Origin: JAFNGF01 sp964567045 | GTDB lineage: Bacteria > Planctomycetota > Phycisphaerae > Sedimentisphaerales > Anaerobacaceae | Direction of reading: 5' to 3' | Length of the DNA stretch: 64,000 nucleotides | NCBI GenBank assembly: GCA_964567045.1 | Contig: CAZMLE010000013.1 | Location: 1 to 64,000 of the forward strand | Shown here: one piece after another, positions 25,599-34,022 of the stretch | Position numbering within the stretch: position 1 is the stretch's first letter | How the letters are laid out: the number at the start of each line of letters is the position of its first letter | Made by a program: the position numbers and the translations under genes | The notes under the pieces: generated by a model | The model's input: only the letters and a program-made list of their open reading frames with translations | Told to the model about the DNA's origin: nothing | Databases searched by the model: none

Positions 25599-27997
25599 GG
25601 CATTCCCTTCCAGCGGCGCAGAGCCCATTCGCCGACAAAGCACATCAGAATAAACAGAAAAACTGCCGGTAAGATTCCTCGCAGATCCCACAACGGCTTG
25701 ATCCAGGTTTCTGTGATCGGAGCGTCCCGAGTGGACAGGCTGCGAACAAAATTGCCCAGCGCATCAAGTTCAATGACTTGGCCCCCAGTCTGCCGGGCAA
25801 TTCTTTCAAGCAACTGCCGGTTGGTTCTGACCGAGGCAAACTCACGGGCTTCAAGATCGACAGCCCATCCGGTCTCTGCGCCGCCGAGCTTGAGACCATC
25901 GGCGTCACTCACAACGGCCCGGGCAAAGTAGCAGCCGTTAGAGCGGGGAATGTACGTGGCCTCAAATAGCCCCGGACTGCTGAGCACGGGCTCTGCGGTC
26001 AGTTGCAGCTTCTGATCTTGGGGATTGTGCAGTTCTATTGCAATCGAGACATTATCCATCGGCTCAAAATTTTTGTCGCGGACGCGAACTTGAAGCACGA
26101 CCGGCTGGTTCACTCGGTCGTGCTTATGCACGGCTTGGAGTGAGATCATGTTCGGCACATCTGCGACCAGCCAACGCAGTGTCTGCCTCCAGAATTTATT
26201 CATGTCATCGCGCATTTGCGGGGCTTTCTGACCCCAGCGCCACAGATCACCGACCGTCAGTGCTGCGGCACGCCCATTGCCGTACCTTTGTACAACCAAA
26301 GCTGGGAACTGTCTGTCCGGTTCGTTGCCGACTGTAGCAACTATGCTGGCGCCTGGCTTTATGGCCCGGACACGATTGAAGACACGAAACGCTGGCATCT
26401 CCAGGAGGCGCTGCTGTTCATCCTGCTCATTGTCACGCAATCTGGCCCAAGGTTGTAGCCAGCCTTCACGAGTCAGATTAAAGTGGATTCGCTCTACTGT
26501 TTCGGGTTGGGGTAGCCGGTCCAGAGAGACCGGCAGAATACGGCCGATTGGCGTGCGATCGAACTTGCCCTGTTGGAACGATTCTTTCCCGCCCAGCATC
26601 AAGAATCCACCGCCTCTCTCGGCAACGAACCGCCGAAGCAGCTCCATTTGGTTGTGTGAGAAGAACTCTGCTTCGATGTCATCGAGGATGATCGCGTGAT
26701 AGCCGAATAACTCCTCTGCCGTTTTGGGAAACCCATCGCGAAGCTCCGCTTCGTCACGTGTGTTAAGTCGCATGAGGACCGGCTGATCGTATTGCTCGGT
26801 CTGTTCCTGGCCCCTGTTGTCAAACCCGCGATACAGTGGATTACTTTGCTCACCAAGGTGCCCTCGCCAATCGTATTTAGGCTCGCGTCTGGCGACACGA
26901 AGCAGTCCCACCAGTTGCACCTGTTCATCTTCGCCAATTGCCCGTCGCAGGAACTTATATTCCCAGTTCGGCCTGCCGGTCACATACAGGATCCGGTATG
27001 GCCCCTTGCCACGGTCGACAACGAGCGCGCGTTTGTTATTGGCCAGTGTTGCCTCAGATGAAGCGTCTTTGGTTTCCCGCAAAGCGGGGTCCCTCGAGAT
27101 TTCTGTGACGTAAAGATGATAGAACAAAACGCCGGTCTTATCCGGACGCAGACGAAAACAAAATGTCTGTTTCTGGATTCCCGCAAAGCGGGGTCCCTCG
27201 TCGCTGTTGGAGATTGTCCGCGTTTGGCGTTCCACAACTTCGCCGGGGTTATCAATCAAGTCCACCGCGACGGTCTTGCCGGCGTATCCGCAGGCCTCAA
27301 CCTCAGCTTGAATCGTCACCGGGGCATCTTCGAAAGACGTTTGGCTAACAGAGACATTTGTCAGGGATATATCTTTTAGGGGTCGGAAACCGCCGATCAC
27401 AACCGGGTAAACTGGCAGCACATCCGACGTGTCTACGGCGGGTTCGACCACATCCGTAGAGCCGCCGTCGGTCATCAAGAGCACACCGGCCAACGGCCTG
27501 CCGCGGTAGCGCTGGGCAATCGTTTGCAAGGTCGCGCCGATCGTAGAGGCCTTGCCGTCAAAGACCAGCTCTGAAAAATCCGCCGTTCGGCGAAGCTGCG
27601 AATCGAATATGTATTGGCGAACCTGAAAATTGTCGGCCAGAGTGCCAAGCCAATTGTCCCCGCCCTGGTTTACTCTAAGCGCAGCTCGAAGGATTTCGCC
27701 GCGGCTTTGCGTCATACCTTGGTCTCGAACATTCATGCTGCTGCTATTATCGGCAAGCACCACAAAAAGATTTGCACCGGATTTGGCCCGTCTTCCAATC
27801 CACAGCGGCTCCATCAGACACAGCAGGAGCACCAACACGCCCAGAAGCCGTAGACATCCGGCGATCCTGTGACCTGCGCCAATCTCCGGCGAGCGCCGGT
27901 ACGACCAGATCAATAATACAAAGGTCGCAGCTAACAGCGGCACGGCCAGCCAAACCCAGCTGCTTGCGGGGATAATGATTGACCCAAGTAGCAGCAT
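25595..27997 (-). CDS. Membrane protein with VWA and glutamine-amidotransferase-like domains
   Basis: An 800-residue protein from ATG 27997, sharing one base with the upstream stop (TGATG). Two N-terminal helices (SSWVWLAVPLLAATFVLLIW and AGCLRLLGVLVLLLCLMEP) precede a VWA-like domain with a MIDAS-type DNSSSM and later MTDGGST. A class I glutamine amidotransferase-like domain follows (YRILYVTGRPNWEYKFLRRA, AIILDDIEAEFF, FLMLGGKESFQQGKFDRTPI), usual for planctomycete Bat-operon proteins and not expected to be active. A C-terminal helix (LRGILPAVFLFILMCFVGEWAL) ends it. Two family C repeats lie within it (27074-27095 and 27178-27199). The complex is probably an envelope chaperone or metal-dependent assembly system. 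Confidence 0.82.
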   Translation of the reverse strand: MLLLGSIIIPASSWVWLAVPLLAATFVLLIWSYRRSPEIGAGHRIAGCLRLLGVLVLLLCLMEPLWIGRRAKSGANLFVVLADNSSSMNVRDQGMTQSRGEILRAALRVNQGGDNWLGTLADNFQVRQYIFDSQLRRTADFSELVFDGKASTIGATLQTIAQRYRGRPLAGVLLMTDGGSTDVVEPAVDTSDVLPVYPVVIGGFRPLKDISLTNVSVSQTSFEDAPVTIQAEVEACGYAGKTVAVDLIDNPGEVVERQTRTISNSDEGPRFAGIQKQTFCFRLRPDKTGVLFYHLYVTEISRDPALRETKDASSEATLANNKRALVVDRGKGPYRILYVTGRPNWEYKFLRRAIGEDEQVQLVGLLRVARREPKYDWRGHLGEQSNPLYRGFDNRGQEQTEQYDQPVLMRLNTRDEAELRDGFPKTAEELFGYHAIILDDIEAEFFSHNQMELLRRFVAERGGGFLMLGGKESFQQGKFDRTPIGRILPVSLDRLPQPETVERIHFNLTREGWLQPWARLRDNEQDEQQRLLEMPAFRVFNRVRAIKPGASIVATVGNEPDRQFPALVVQRYGNGRAAALTVGDLWRWGQKAPQMRDDMNKFWRQTLRWLVADVPNMISLQAVHKHDRVNQPVVLQVRVRDKNFEPMDNVSIAIELHNPQDQKLQLTAEPVLSSPGLFEATYIPRSNGCYFARAVVSDADGLKLGGAETGWAVDLEAREFASVRTNRQLLERIARQTGGQVIELDALGNFVRSLSTRDAPITETWIKPLWDLRGILPAVFLFILMCFVGEWALRRWKGMP
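27074..27095 (-). repeat. Family C palindromic repeat, copy 1 (in CDS)
   Basis: 22 bases built on the hairpin CCCGCAAAGCGGG with flanking GTCCCTC. In frame it encodes RDPALRE in the VWA membrane protein. Confidence 0.85.
27178..27199 (-). repeat. Family C palindromic repeat, copy 2 (in CDS)
   Basis: Identical to copy 1 over 22 bases and 104 bases away in the same gene, but read in a different frame (EGPRFAG). Confidence 0.85.
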
Positions 27998-30900
27998 CAA
28001 TCGCCTCCCAGGTTCTCGTAGTATCTTCGCACCAATTCGGCAAAACGGCTGGGTACCGGATCGCGATCGATCGGGGCCATCGCCTTGTCCGACTGAAGCT
28101 GAGCCAGCTCCTCGCTGATGCGGTTACGCAGTTCGGTCAACGGCTTGAGGATTTGCTGGGTGACAAGGTCCCACTGGGGCTCTTTGCCGTGACGCGTGAA
28201 CTCCGCCCGTATTGCACGGGCACTGTCCCGAACCCTGGCTACCTCGTTACGCAGGTCTGATTCGGTGAGCATCTCTTGCACGTCTCGCAGCCGGTCGGAC
28301 CATTGCCTGAAATCTCTGCCGGTGAGCGGGCCGTTCGGATCGATCTGGTCCCGGGCCCCGGCTGATCCTTCAAAACCGCCCAAGCCCGCCGGGCTTGCCC
28401 GCCGGTCGCTTGGCGGGTTGACTCTGCCGCCGGCATTGGGGTCACCAAATTGTCCGCGACCGATTCGGGATCGAGCGTCAGCGATGCGCTGCTGATTTGC
28501 CGCCGAGTCCCCTGGCTCGTTGGGATCACCGGGTCGCCGCTGGCCCTGGCCGCTGGAACGGGCAACCCCTGCTTCCGCAGGGGCAAGCCTGTCCCCGCGA
28601 AGGCGGGGATCAACCTGTCTGATCAACTCGTCGAGCTGTTGTCGGGCCAGACGCAGCGACTCGGCCTCATCGCCGAGCACGCTTGTAGCAGCCTCTTCGA
28701 CGCCTGTCCTGAGGTCTTCGATACCCCTTGCGGCCTGTCGCTCAACCTCTTGTGCCTGCGGCAGAAAGTTGCGTCTGACCAACTCACCGGTGGCCTCAAG
28801 CGCTCTATCGACATTGTCAGTGCTCGCCCTGCGCAACGTATCGTAGAGCCTTCTCGAAAGCAGCGGCTCGGAAGTCTCGGCCTGCTCGCTCACGTTTTTC
28901 ATCTGGTCAATCAGCTCTTCGATGCCCTCTTTCTGCTGGTTGATCCGATCCGCCAGCTCCTGGTTCATGCCGGAATCCGCAAGTGTCTTTCGTTGCGAAT
29001 CTATCTGCTGCCTTATCTGGTCGGCGACCTCCCTTTCACGCCGGTCAAGCTGCTGCGCCTGCTCACGCATATTGCGCATCTGTTCGGTTAACTGACTCGA
29101 GGTACTACGCCGAAATTGGTCACGCATCTGCTCCAGCTCACGCTGTGCACGCGTGGCGGAAGTGATGGCCCTTGAAACCATCCCCTGCTCCAGCTCATCA
29201 GCCGACTGACGGATTCTCGACCGGCTCTGATCGAGCTGCTCTCTGGCGTCGGCCATACGCTGGCGATTCCCAGGCCTTTCTATTCGCTGCTGGAGTTCGT
29301 CAACGTCACGCAGCGCCTCCAGTTGCTGTTCTCTCAGCCGCCGCAGTTCGCGGTCAATTTCCTGCCTCTGCTGGTCATCTTGTGCCTGCTGAAGAGCCGT
29401 CTGAATCTCTCTGAGCCTGTTGCTCATCTCATTCTGCCGCCTTGCCAGGTCGGCAAGTCGATTAAGAACCTGAAGATCCTCACGCTGAGTCGCTTGCTCC
29501 TGGGATTGGGCCAGACGCTCCGTCTCGTATCGATTCTGTCTTTGTCGCAGTTCCAATTGTTGCAATTGCTGCTCGTAGCGGGCAGACCTGGCGCTGCTGT
29601 CTCTATCGAGACTCCTGGCGCGTGCAACTTGATGCTCGCGGTCCCTCAGCTTGAGCAGCTCCTGATAGGCCGACCGCTCGGCGGCCAAAGCCGGCGTCAG
29701 CTCGGCAGCTTGGGCGGATTCTGTCGACTGAGTGAGGTGGTTCAACGCTGTTTCCATGTGCTTTGTCGCTGCCTGCAGTGCGGCAGTAGCGGGCGGATCT
29801 TCAGCCTCCGTCAAAGCCGACCGGGCTTGCTTCAGCGCATCGGCCTGCGACCGGCGAACCAAATCGAGATCTTCTTTGCGGTTATCAACGCTACCCGATT
29901 GATCGGCCTGCCGCTTGATATTCCACGTAGCGCTGATGATCTGCTTCTGTAACCGGGCGAGCTGCTCGCCTTGCTGGCCCTGCTGCTGGCCGCCTTGTCT
30001 TTCTCTCTGGTTCTGGCTGCGCTCGTCCTGGAATGACTGGCTTTCGTGGAACACCTCCTCGAAGTGGCGTATCTCCACAAAGTACATGTCGCTTGAGGTT
30101 CTGCGGATCTTACCGTCTGGGCCAAAGTCGTCGGCCCAGAAGTGGTATGTGAGCAACTGATCCGGCTGGGCGTTAAGCTCTTCCAGCGCCAGAAGATGCT
30201 GCATCTCGTTGCTCGTCGCTCGGCGCTCGTCGCTCGTCGACGGGTCACGGGTCACGAGGGACGAGTCACGAAGAAACGTGACGTCCTTGCTCTGCGTGCC
30301 TGCAAGAGTGTAACTTAGCCCATAGCCAATCACGCCATAGTCGTCTGAGACCTCAGCTTCCAGGCTCAGCTCCTCCAAAGGTGACGCCAGCACGTCACGA
30401 CCGGGAAATACGGTCTTGAGTTCCGGCGGCAGATTCTTATGGACATCGATCGCAAAACGCTCTGGCATCTTGTTCGTTCGCCCGTCAGCGTCAGCCAAAC
30501 GCAGTTCGTATCGCTGACTCTGTGCCGCGATTATTGAAGTCGTATAGACGTTCGGGTGCTCACCATCAACCGTCAATTCCAGAGCAGACTCTCCCCCCGC
30601 AGCTTCTTGCGAAGCAAGAGCGGGGGGCGAAGGAAGGTCTCTGGGGACAAGCCGTGCAGTAGTCACCGCTTTGTTGAGAGTAAACGTCAGGACAATCTGT
30701 GAGCCTTCCACTGCACTGACCTGACGCGTGTTTATAACCACCTTTTCGGGCAGTTTCGTATATGAAGGATAAATAATCTTCGCATCGGTCCTGGTCAGCT
30801 GCGGACGCTCGTAGACGCTTATCATATAATCGCGTGTGCGCCTGCCCGCGTACTCGATATGGTAGAGTAAATCAGACTTGACCTCCTGAATGATACCGCC

Positions 30901-31608
30901 GAACACAGGGTCATTTAGGTTCTTAGCCAGCGCAACTTTCTGCGGCTCTTCGCTGGCTGCGCCAAACAAAAGACTCGCCTCGGGCGGCACGCGTCCATCA
31001 AACCGCGCCAGTATAACCACCGGCGTTCCTAATTCTACGGTGGTATCTCCGGGAGTGACGGTGATAGAAAAATTCGATATTCGATATTCGAAATTCGAAA
31101 TTCCGGCCAAAGGCCGGGTCATCTGTGACAGTACCACAATGAGAAATGCCAGGGCTGCAATCCCGCTGAGATTCGCCAATACAAGATTTTTCGTTGAGAT
31201 GCTCCGCAGCCAGTCGTGACGTGCCCCGTGTCTAAGAGCTTCCCCGATGACCCATTCCTGAAGGAAACCAAATCGACCGTCCGGCTCTTGCGGCTCTTGT
31301 TCTATCGCGGCCAGTAGGAGCGCCTTCAAATCGCAATGTGCGCGCTCAATATTGCGGGCGACGGCCTTGTAGTCCGGCTGGGCACGACGATATCTGTATA
31401 CGGCGAAAGCTGTCGCCAGGAGGCTCCACATACACAGCGCCACGTTTGCCTCTGGGGATCGCCACCCCCAGAGTCGATTAGCGCCTATCAGACCGATGCC
31501 GACAAGTGCCGAAACGAACCAATAAACTGACAACCTCCACGCTAAGTGCAGACGCCTTCGGCGAAGAACGGCCGGTTGGAGTCTCTTGCGAAGCGCTTCC
31601 TCGATCAT
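27997..31608 (-). CDS. Large membrane-anchored coiled-coil protein (DUF4175-like)
   Basis: A 1203-residue protein. Start at ATG 31608, overlapping the preceding TGA by ATGA. Two N-terminal membrane helices (RLSVYWFVSALVGIGLIGAN, NVALCMWSLLATAFAVYRY) and a third near residue 150 are followed by a beta-rich external region of about 300 residues. A very long Gln/Arg/Glu-rich helical region (about 500-1000) then carries many RQ and EQ repeats and is a strong coiled-coil candidate. It resembles DUF4175 proteins of Bat operons. It carries in-frame repeats of families F (30207-30271), H (31074-31103), J (30591-30633 and 28375-28420) and B (28566-28611), mostly in linkers. It is likely the scaffold of the complex. 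Confidence 0.8.
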   Translation of the reverse strand: MIEEALRKRLQPAVLRRRRLHLAWRLSVYWFVSALVGIGLIGANRLWGWRSPEANVALCMWSLLATAFAVYRYRRAQPDYKAVARNIERAHCDLKALLLAAIEQEPQEPDGRFGFLQEWVIGEALRHGARHDWLRSISTKNLVLANLSGIAALAFLIVVLSQMTRPLAGISNFEYRISNFSITVTPGDTTVELGTPVVILARFDGRVPPEASLLFGAASEEPQKVALAKNLNDPVFGGIIQEVKSDLLYHIEYAGRRTRDYMISVYERPQLTRTDAKIIYPSYTKLPEKVVINTRQVSAVEGSQIVLTFTLNKAVTTARLVPRDLPSPPALASQEAAGGESALELTVDGEHPNVYTTSIIAAQSQRYELRLADADGRTNKMPERFAIDVHKNLPPELKTVFPGRDVLASPLEELSLEAEVSDDYGVIGYGLSYTLAGTQSKDVTFLRDSSLVTRDPSTSDERRATSNEMQHLLALEELNAQPDQLLTYHFWADDFGPDGKIRRTSSDMYFVEIRHFEEVFHESQSFQDERSQNQRERQGGQQQGQQGEQLARLQKQIISATWNIKRQADQSGSVDNRKEDLDLVRRSQADALKQARSALTEAEDPPATAALQAATKHMETALNHLTQSTESAQAAELTPALAAERSAYQELLKLRDREHQVARARSLDRDSSARSARYEQQLQQLELRQRQNRYETERLAQSQEQATQREDLQVLNRLADLARRQNEMSNRLREIQTALQQAQDDQQRQEIDRELRRLREQQLEALRDVDELQQRIERPGNRQRMADAREQLDQSRSRIRQSADELEQGMVSRAITSATRAQRELEQMRDQFRRSTSSQLTEQMRNMREQAQQLDRREREVADQIRQQIDSQRKTLADSGMNQELADRINQQKEGIEELIDQMKNVSEQAETSEPLLSRRLYDTLRRASTDNVDRALEATGELVRRNFLPQAQEVERQAARGIEDLRTGVEEAATSVLGDEAESLRLARQQLDELIRQVDPRLRGDRLAPAEAGVARSSGQGQRRPGDPNEPGDSAANQQRIADARSRIGRGQFGDPNAGGRVNPPSDRRASPAGLGGFEGSAGARDQIDPNGPLTGRDFRQWSDRLRDVQEMLTESDLRNEVARVRDSARAIRAEFTRHGKEPQWDLVTQQILKPLTELRNRISEELAQLQSDKAMAPIDRDPVPSRFAELVRRYYENLGGD
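28375..28420 (-). repeat. Palindromic repeat (family J-like) in coiled-coil protein CDS
   Basis: Contains AGCCCGCCGGGCT and ACCGCCCAAG/CTTGGCGGGT inverted arms. In frame it gives NPPSDRRASPAGLGG. Confidence 0.6.
28566..28611 (-). repeat. Family B palindromic repeat, copy 2 (in CDS)
   Basis: 46 bases with one base different from copy 1. It encodes DPRLRGDRLAPAEAG in the DUF4175-like gene. Confidence 0.9.
30207..30271 (-). repeat. Family F tandem repeat, copy 1 (in CDS)
   Basis: A tract of GCTCGTC units joined to GGGTCACG units, related to 34031-34100, 36183-36240 and 45661-45719. In frame it encodes SSLVTRDPSTSDERRATS. Confidence 0.7.
30591..30633 (-). repeat. Family J palindromic repeat, copy 1 (in CDS)
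   Basis: Long hairpin with arms CCCCCCGC/GCGGGGGG around CTTCTTGCGAAGCAAG. In frame: PSPPALASQEAAGGES. Confidence 0.7.
31074..31103 (-). repeat. Family H AT-rich repeat (in CDS)
   Basis: Tandem AATTCGATATTCGATATTCG units. In frame: SNFEYRISNF. A related shorter copy is at about 25578-25600 at the start of the caspase-like gene. Confidence 0.6.
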
Positions 31609-34022
31609 TTCTGTTCTCCCTGAGATATAGAAGGCTGGCCAGTCATCCACCCCGCCAGCCAGATCTCAATTAACGACACGGCCAATAATGCAATAAACAC
31701 CCAGCGCCAAAGGAAGACCCTGCCAGGCTCTGGCAGGGCTAACCGGTTAACCCCGCCATCACTATGGCGGGGTTCATATTCCAATCCGCGTGGCACGGCC
31801 ATCTTGGCCGTGTTTTCACGGGCTGCAAGCCCGTGCCACAATGGGGGTTTGGCTGCCCCGGATTCTCGGGAGAGTGAGACACCGAACCTTTCGAGATCCT
31901 CGATTTGCATGACGGCTGTTTGAGATTCCTTTGCCGGCAGGTTAACCGCAAATCTGCCTCTGGCGGACCCCTGGACTGCGCTCGGGGCGGGCCCAGCAGC
32001 CCCTGATCCAGTCGCGGACTCAATAGCATAAATTCCGGGCAGGTTCGTCTGCGCAAAAGTCCGTTGGTCGGCATCTAGACTAATCAGGGAATCATCCGGT
32101 TTGCGAACCTTCAGATTAGCCGATTCCAGCCTTAGTGGGTGTGGTATTGGTACATTGTCACCTATGAAGTACTGTGATTGCTGTTCTGTAAGGACGCCGG
32201 CATATTCAAGGATGGAGTAAAGCAGCGGGACAAATTTGGATGAAAGCGCCAGTTGACTGTCTGACGGGTGCCAGCCGGAGGTAAATACCAGAAGCGTCCC
32301 TTTACCCACATGCAGCTCGAACCACGCAGGGTCGTTGCGCCCAGCGTGGCTGTCGCCGCTGTCGAACCAGGCCAGCACCGAAGCCCCCGGCAAATCGTCG
32401 ATGTTTATCCGTCGGTATTTCCAAAAGGCAATCCGGGTAAAGTCTCCAAACCGAGGTTCGCCAAAACACGTCAGGAGCGGATGTTTGAATTCAATCTGAC
32501 TCAACATGGCGTACTTGTCAACGTTGGCCTCTTCAGATTCGATGGTTTCAATCCCTGCAAGGCCTGCCACCGTAGTGGCAGCGTCCGGGGACTTCATAAC
32601 CAAGAGAACCGTGCCACCAGATTCGAGGTATCGGCGCAGCACAGGAACGTGCTGTCGTTCAATTGCATCAGCCGCGATAATCAGATGTGCCGTCGAAATG
32701 CCTGCCTGCCGGTCGGGCAGGTCTGTATCTGCCAGGGCGTCGCGATTTATCGGGATGATACGCGCATTCAATGCGCGGGTAGCTCCACAGGCCCGCCGAA
32801 CATAGTACAGCATGCCCCCAGAATCATCGGCATCATCGCTGCCTATGTAAAGGATATTGACCTGCTGCTGCAGATGCGGCGCCAAATAAAGTGTGTTGTC
32901 AAAATCGTGATCATCGCCCGTCAGTATAACCCTGCCAGGGACTGGCAGGGCTAACCGGTTAACCCCGCCATCACATGGCGGGGTTGCCAGCCGATCTTTT
33001 GGGGTTGGAATACGCACAACAATGCTGTGCCCGGCCGGTACGTACACATCCGTCCCGCCGCTAGCGGGACCGTCGGCCCAATTCAGAGAGAAAAGCTCTT
33101 TGGCTGCCTCGGGCGAGTTAGTGATGCGAATACCAGGGGAGTCGTTACCATCAGGCCCGACCAAGTGCCGTGGCACGGCCATCTTGGCCGTGGACCCACG
33201 GGCTGGAAGCCCGTGCCACGAGTCGGACGGATTTGTCACGAGTTGCAGTGACGCATTGGTGGGGTCCTGACACCGAATTAACTTGACCACTAACTCCATA
33301 TCTTCAGGCCATTCGTAAGTGCTCAGCGTTTCAAGGCTGCTACCCTGTTGCATATCGCCGATAATGACTACCTGGCGCACTGCCATAGATTCTTGCCCGT
33401 CGTTGACTTCATCATCCTCGATAGCCTCGGCCGCAGCGACCAGAGCGCGACCAAGATCGGTCGAAGCCCAACCTGGCGACAATTTCGATATGTGTTCGCT
33501 TACAATCGACGCGCGTTGGGGATTAACCCCCCCATCACTATGGGGGGGTGCCCCGGCCATAGTGATGGCCGGGTTTTGGGCCCATCCTTCAAATCCTATC
33601 AGTGTTTGTGGGCTCTGATCGAAGCTCATAACGCACACTCGGTCGGCCTGGCTTAGACCTTCTAATATTGACTGTGCCTGGCTGATTACTTGGGTCCACA
33701 TTCCGGCACGCCGCATGGATGCACTGGTATCGATTAGCAGAACCATCCGCCTGCCGAGGTGAACCTGGCTCTCCGGGGCGGGTCGCCAGAAGAAAGGACG
33801 CGAAAAGCCGAACGCCAGCAGGATAAGGCTGGCGCAGCGTAAAGCCAAAAGTGGCAGGTTTTCCAGACGGCTGCGACTCTTGAATCGCGGTAGTGTAGTA
33901 CGCAAAAACATCAGTGAGCTAAACGTCACGCGTTTGCGTGTGTGACGGCGAATCATGTGCAGAACGATCGGCAAACCGACCGCTGTGATACCTGCCAGAA
34001 ATAACGGATAAAGGAAACTCAT
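31605..34022 (-). CDS. BatA-like membrane protein with VWA domain
   Basis: An 805-residue protein whose N-terminus (FLYPLFLAGITAVGLPIVLHMI) is the BatA domain: two helices around RKRVTFSSLMFLR. A VWA domain follows with MIDAS LLIDTSASMRRAGMW. A GATase-like or beta-sandwich region and a final membrane helix (FIALLAVSLIEIWLAGWM) complete it. ATG 34022 overlaps the preceding TGA (ATGA), and its own TGA overlaps the next start. It holds an unusual load of palindromic repeats in frame: family D at 31717-31774, 32928-32985 and 33524-33576, family A at 31790-31839 and 33170-33219, plus short palindromes near 32701-32722 and 33050-33073. The reading frame stays open throughout, so it may still be functional. 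Confidence 0.8.
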   Translation of the reverse strand: MSFLYPLFLAGITAVGLPIVLHMIRRHTRKRVTFSSLMFLRTTLPRFKSRSRLENLPLLALRCASLILLAFGFSRPFFWRPAPESQVHLGRRMVLLIDTSASMRRAGMWTQVISQAQSILEGLSQADRVCVMSFDQSPQTLIGFEGWAQNPAITMAGAPPHSDGGVNPQRASIVSEHISKLSPGWASTDLGRALVAAAEAIEDDEVNDGQESMAVRQVVIIGDMQQGSSLETLSTYEWPEDMELVVKLIRCQDPTNASLQLVTNPSDSWHGLPARGSTAKMAVPRHLVGPDGNDSPGIRITNSPEAAKELFSLNWADGPASGGTDVYVPAGHSIVVRIPTPKDRLATPPCDGGVNRLALPVPGRVILTGDDHDFDNTLYLAPHLQQQVNILYIGSDDADDSGGMLYYVRRACGATRALNARIIPINRDALADTDLPDRQAGISTAHLIIAADAIERQHVPVLRRYLESGGTVLLVMKSPDAATTVAGLAGIETIESEEANVDKYAMLSQIEFKHPLLTCFGEPRFGDFTRIAFWKYRRINIDDLPGASVLAWFDSGDSHAGRNDPAWFELHVGKGTLLVFTSGWHPSDSQLALSSKFVPLLYSILEYAGVLTEQQSQYFIGDNVPIPHPLRLESANLKVRKPDDSLISLDADQRTFAQTNLPGIYAIESATGSGAAGPAPSAVQGSARGRFAVNLPAKESQTAVMQIEDLERFGVSLSRESGAAKPPLWHGLAARENTAKMAVPRGLEYEPRHSDGGVNRLALPEPGRVFLWRWVFIALLAVSLIEIWLAGWMTGQPSISQGEQK
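31717..31774 (-). repeat. Family D palindromic repeat, copy 1 (in CDS)
   Basis: Two hairpins, CCCTGCCAG/CTGGCAGGG and CCCCGCCAT/ATGGCGGGG, joined by CTAACCGGTTAA. In frame: GGVNRLALPEPGRV. Confidence 0.85.
31790..31839 (-). repeat. Family A palindromic repeat, copy 2 (in CDS)
   Basis: 50 bases with arms GGCCATCTTGGCC and CGGGCTGCAAGCCCG. In frame: WHGLAARENTAKMAVPR. Confidence 0.9.
32928..32985 (-). repeat. Family D palindromic repeat, copy 2 (in CDS)
   Basis: Nearly identical to copy 1 and read in the same frame (GGVNRLALPVPGRV). Confidence 0.85.
33170..33219 (-). repeat. Family A palindromic repeat, copy 3 (in CDS)
   Basis: 50 bases. In frame: WHGLPARGSTAKMAVPR. Same frame and orientation as copy 2. 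Confidence 0.9.
33524..33576 (-). repeat. Family D palindromic repeat, copy 3 (in CDS)
   Basis: Arms CCCCCCAT/ATGGGGGG and GGCCATAGTGATGGCC. In frame: NPAITMAGAPPHSDGGVN, placed within the VWA domain. Confidence 0.75.
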
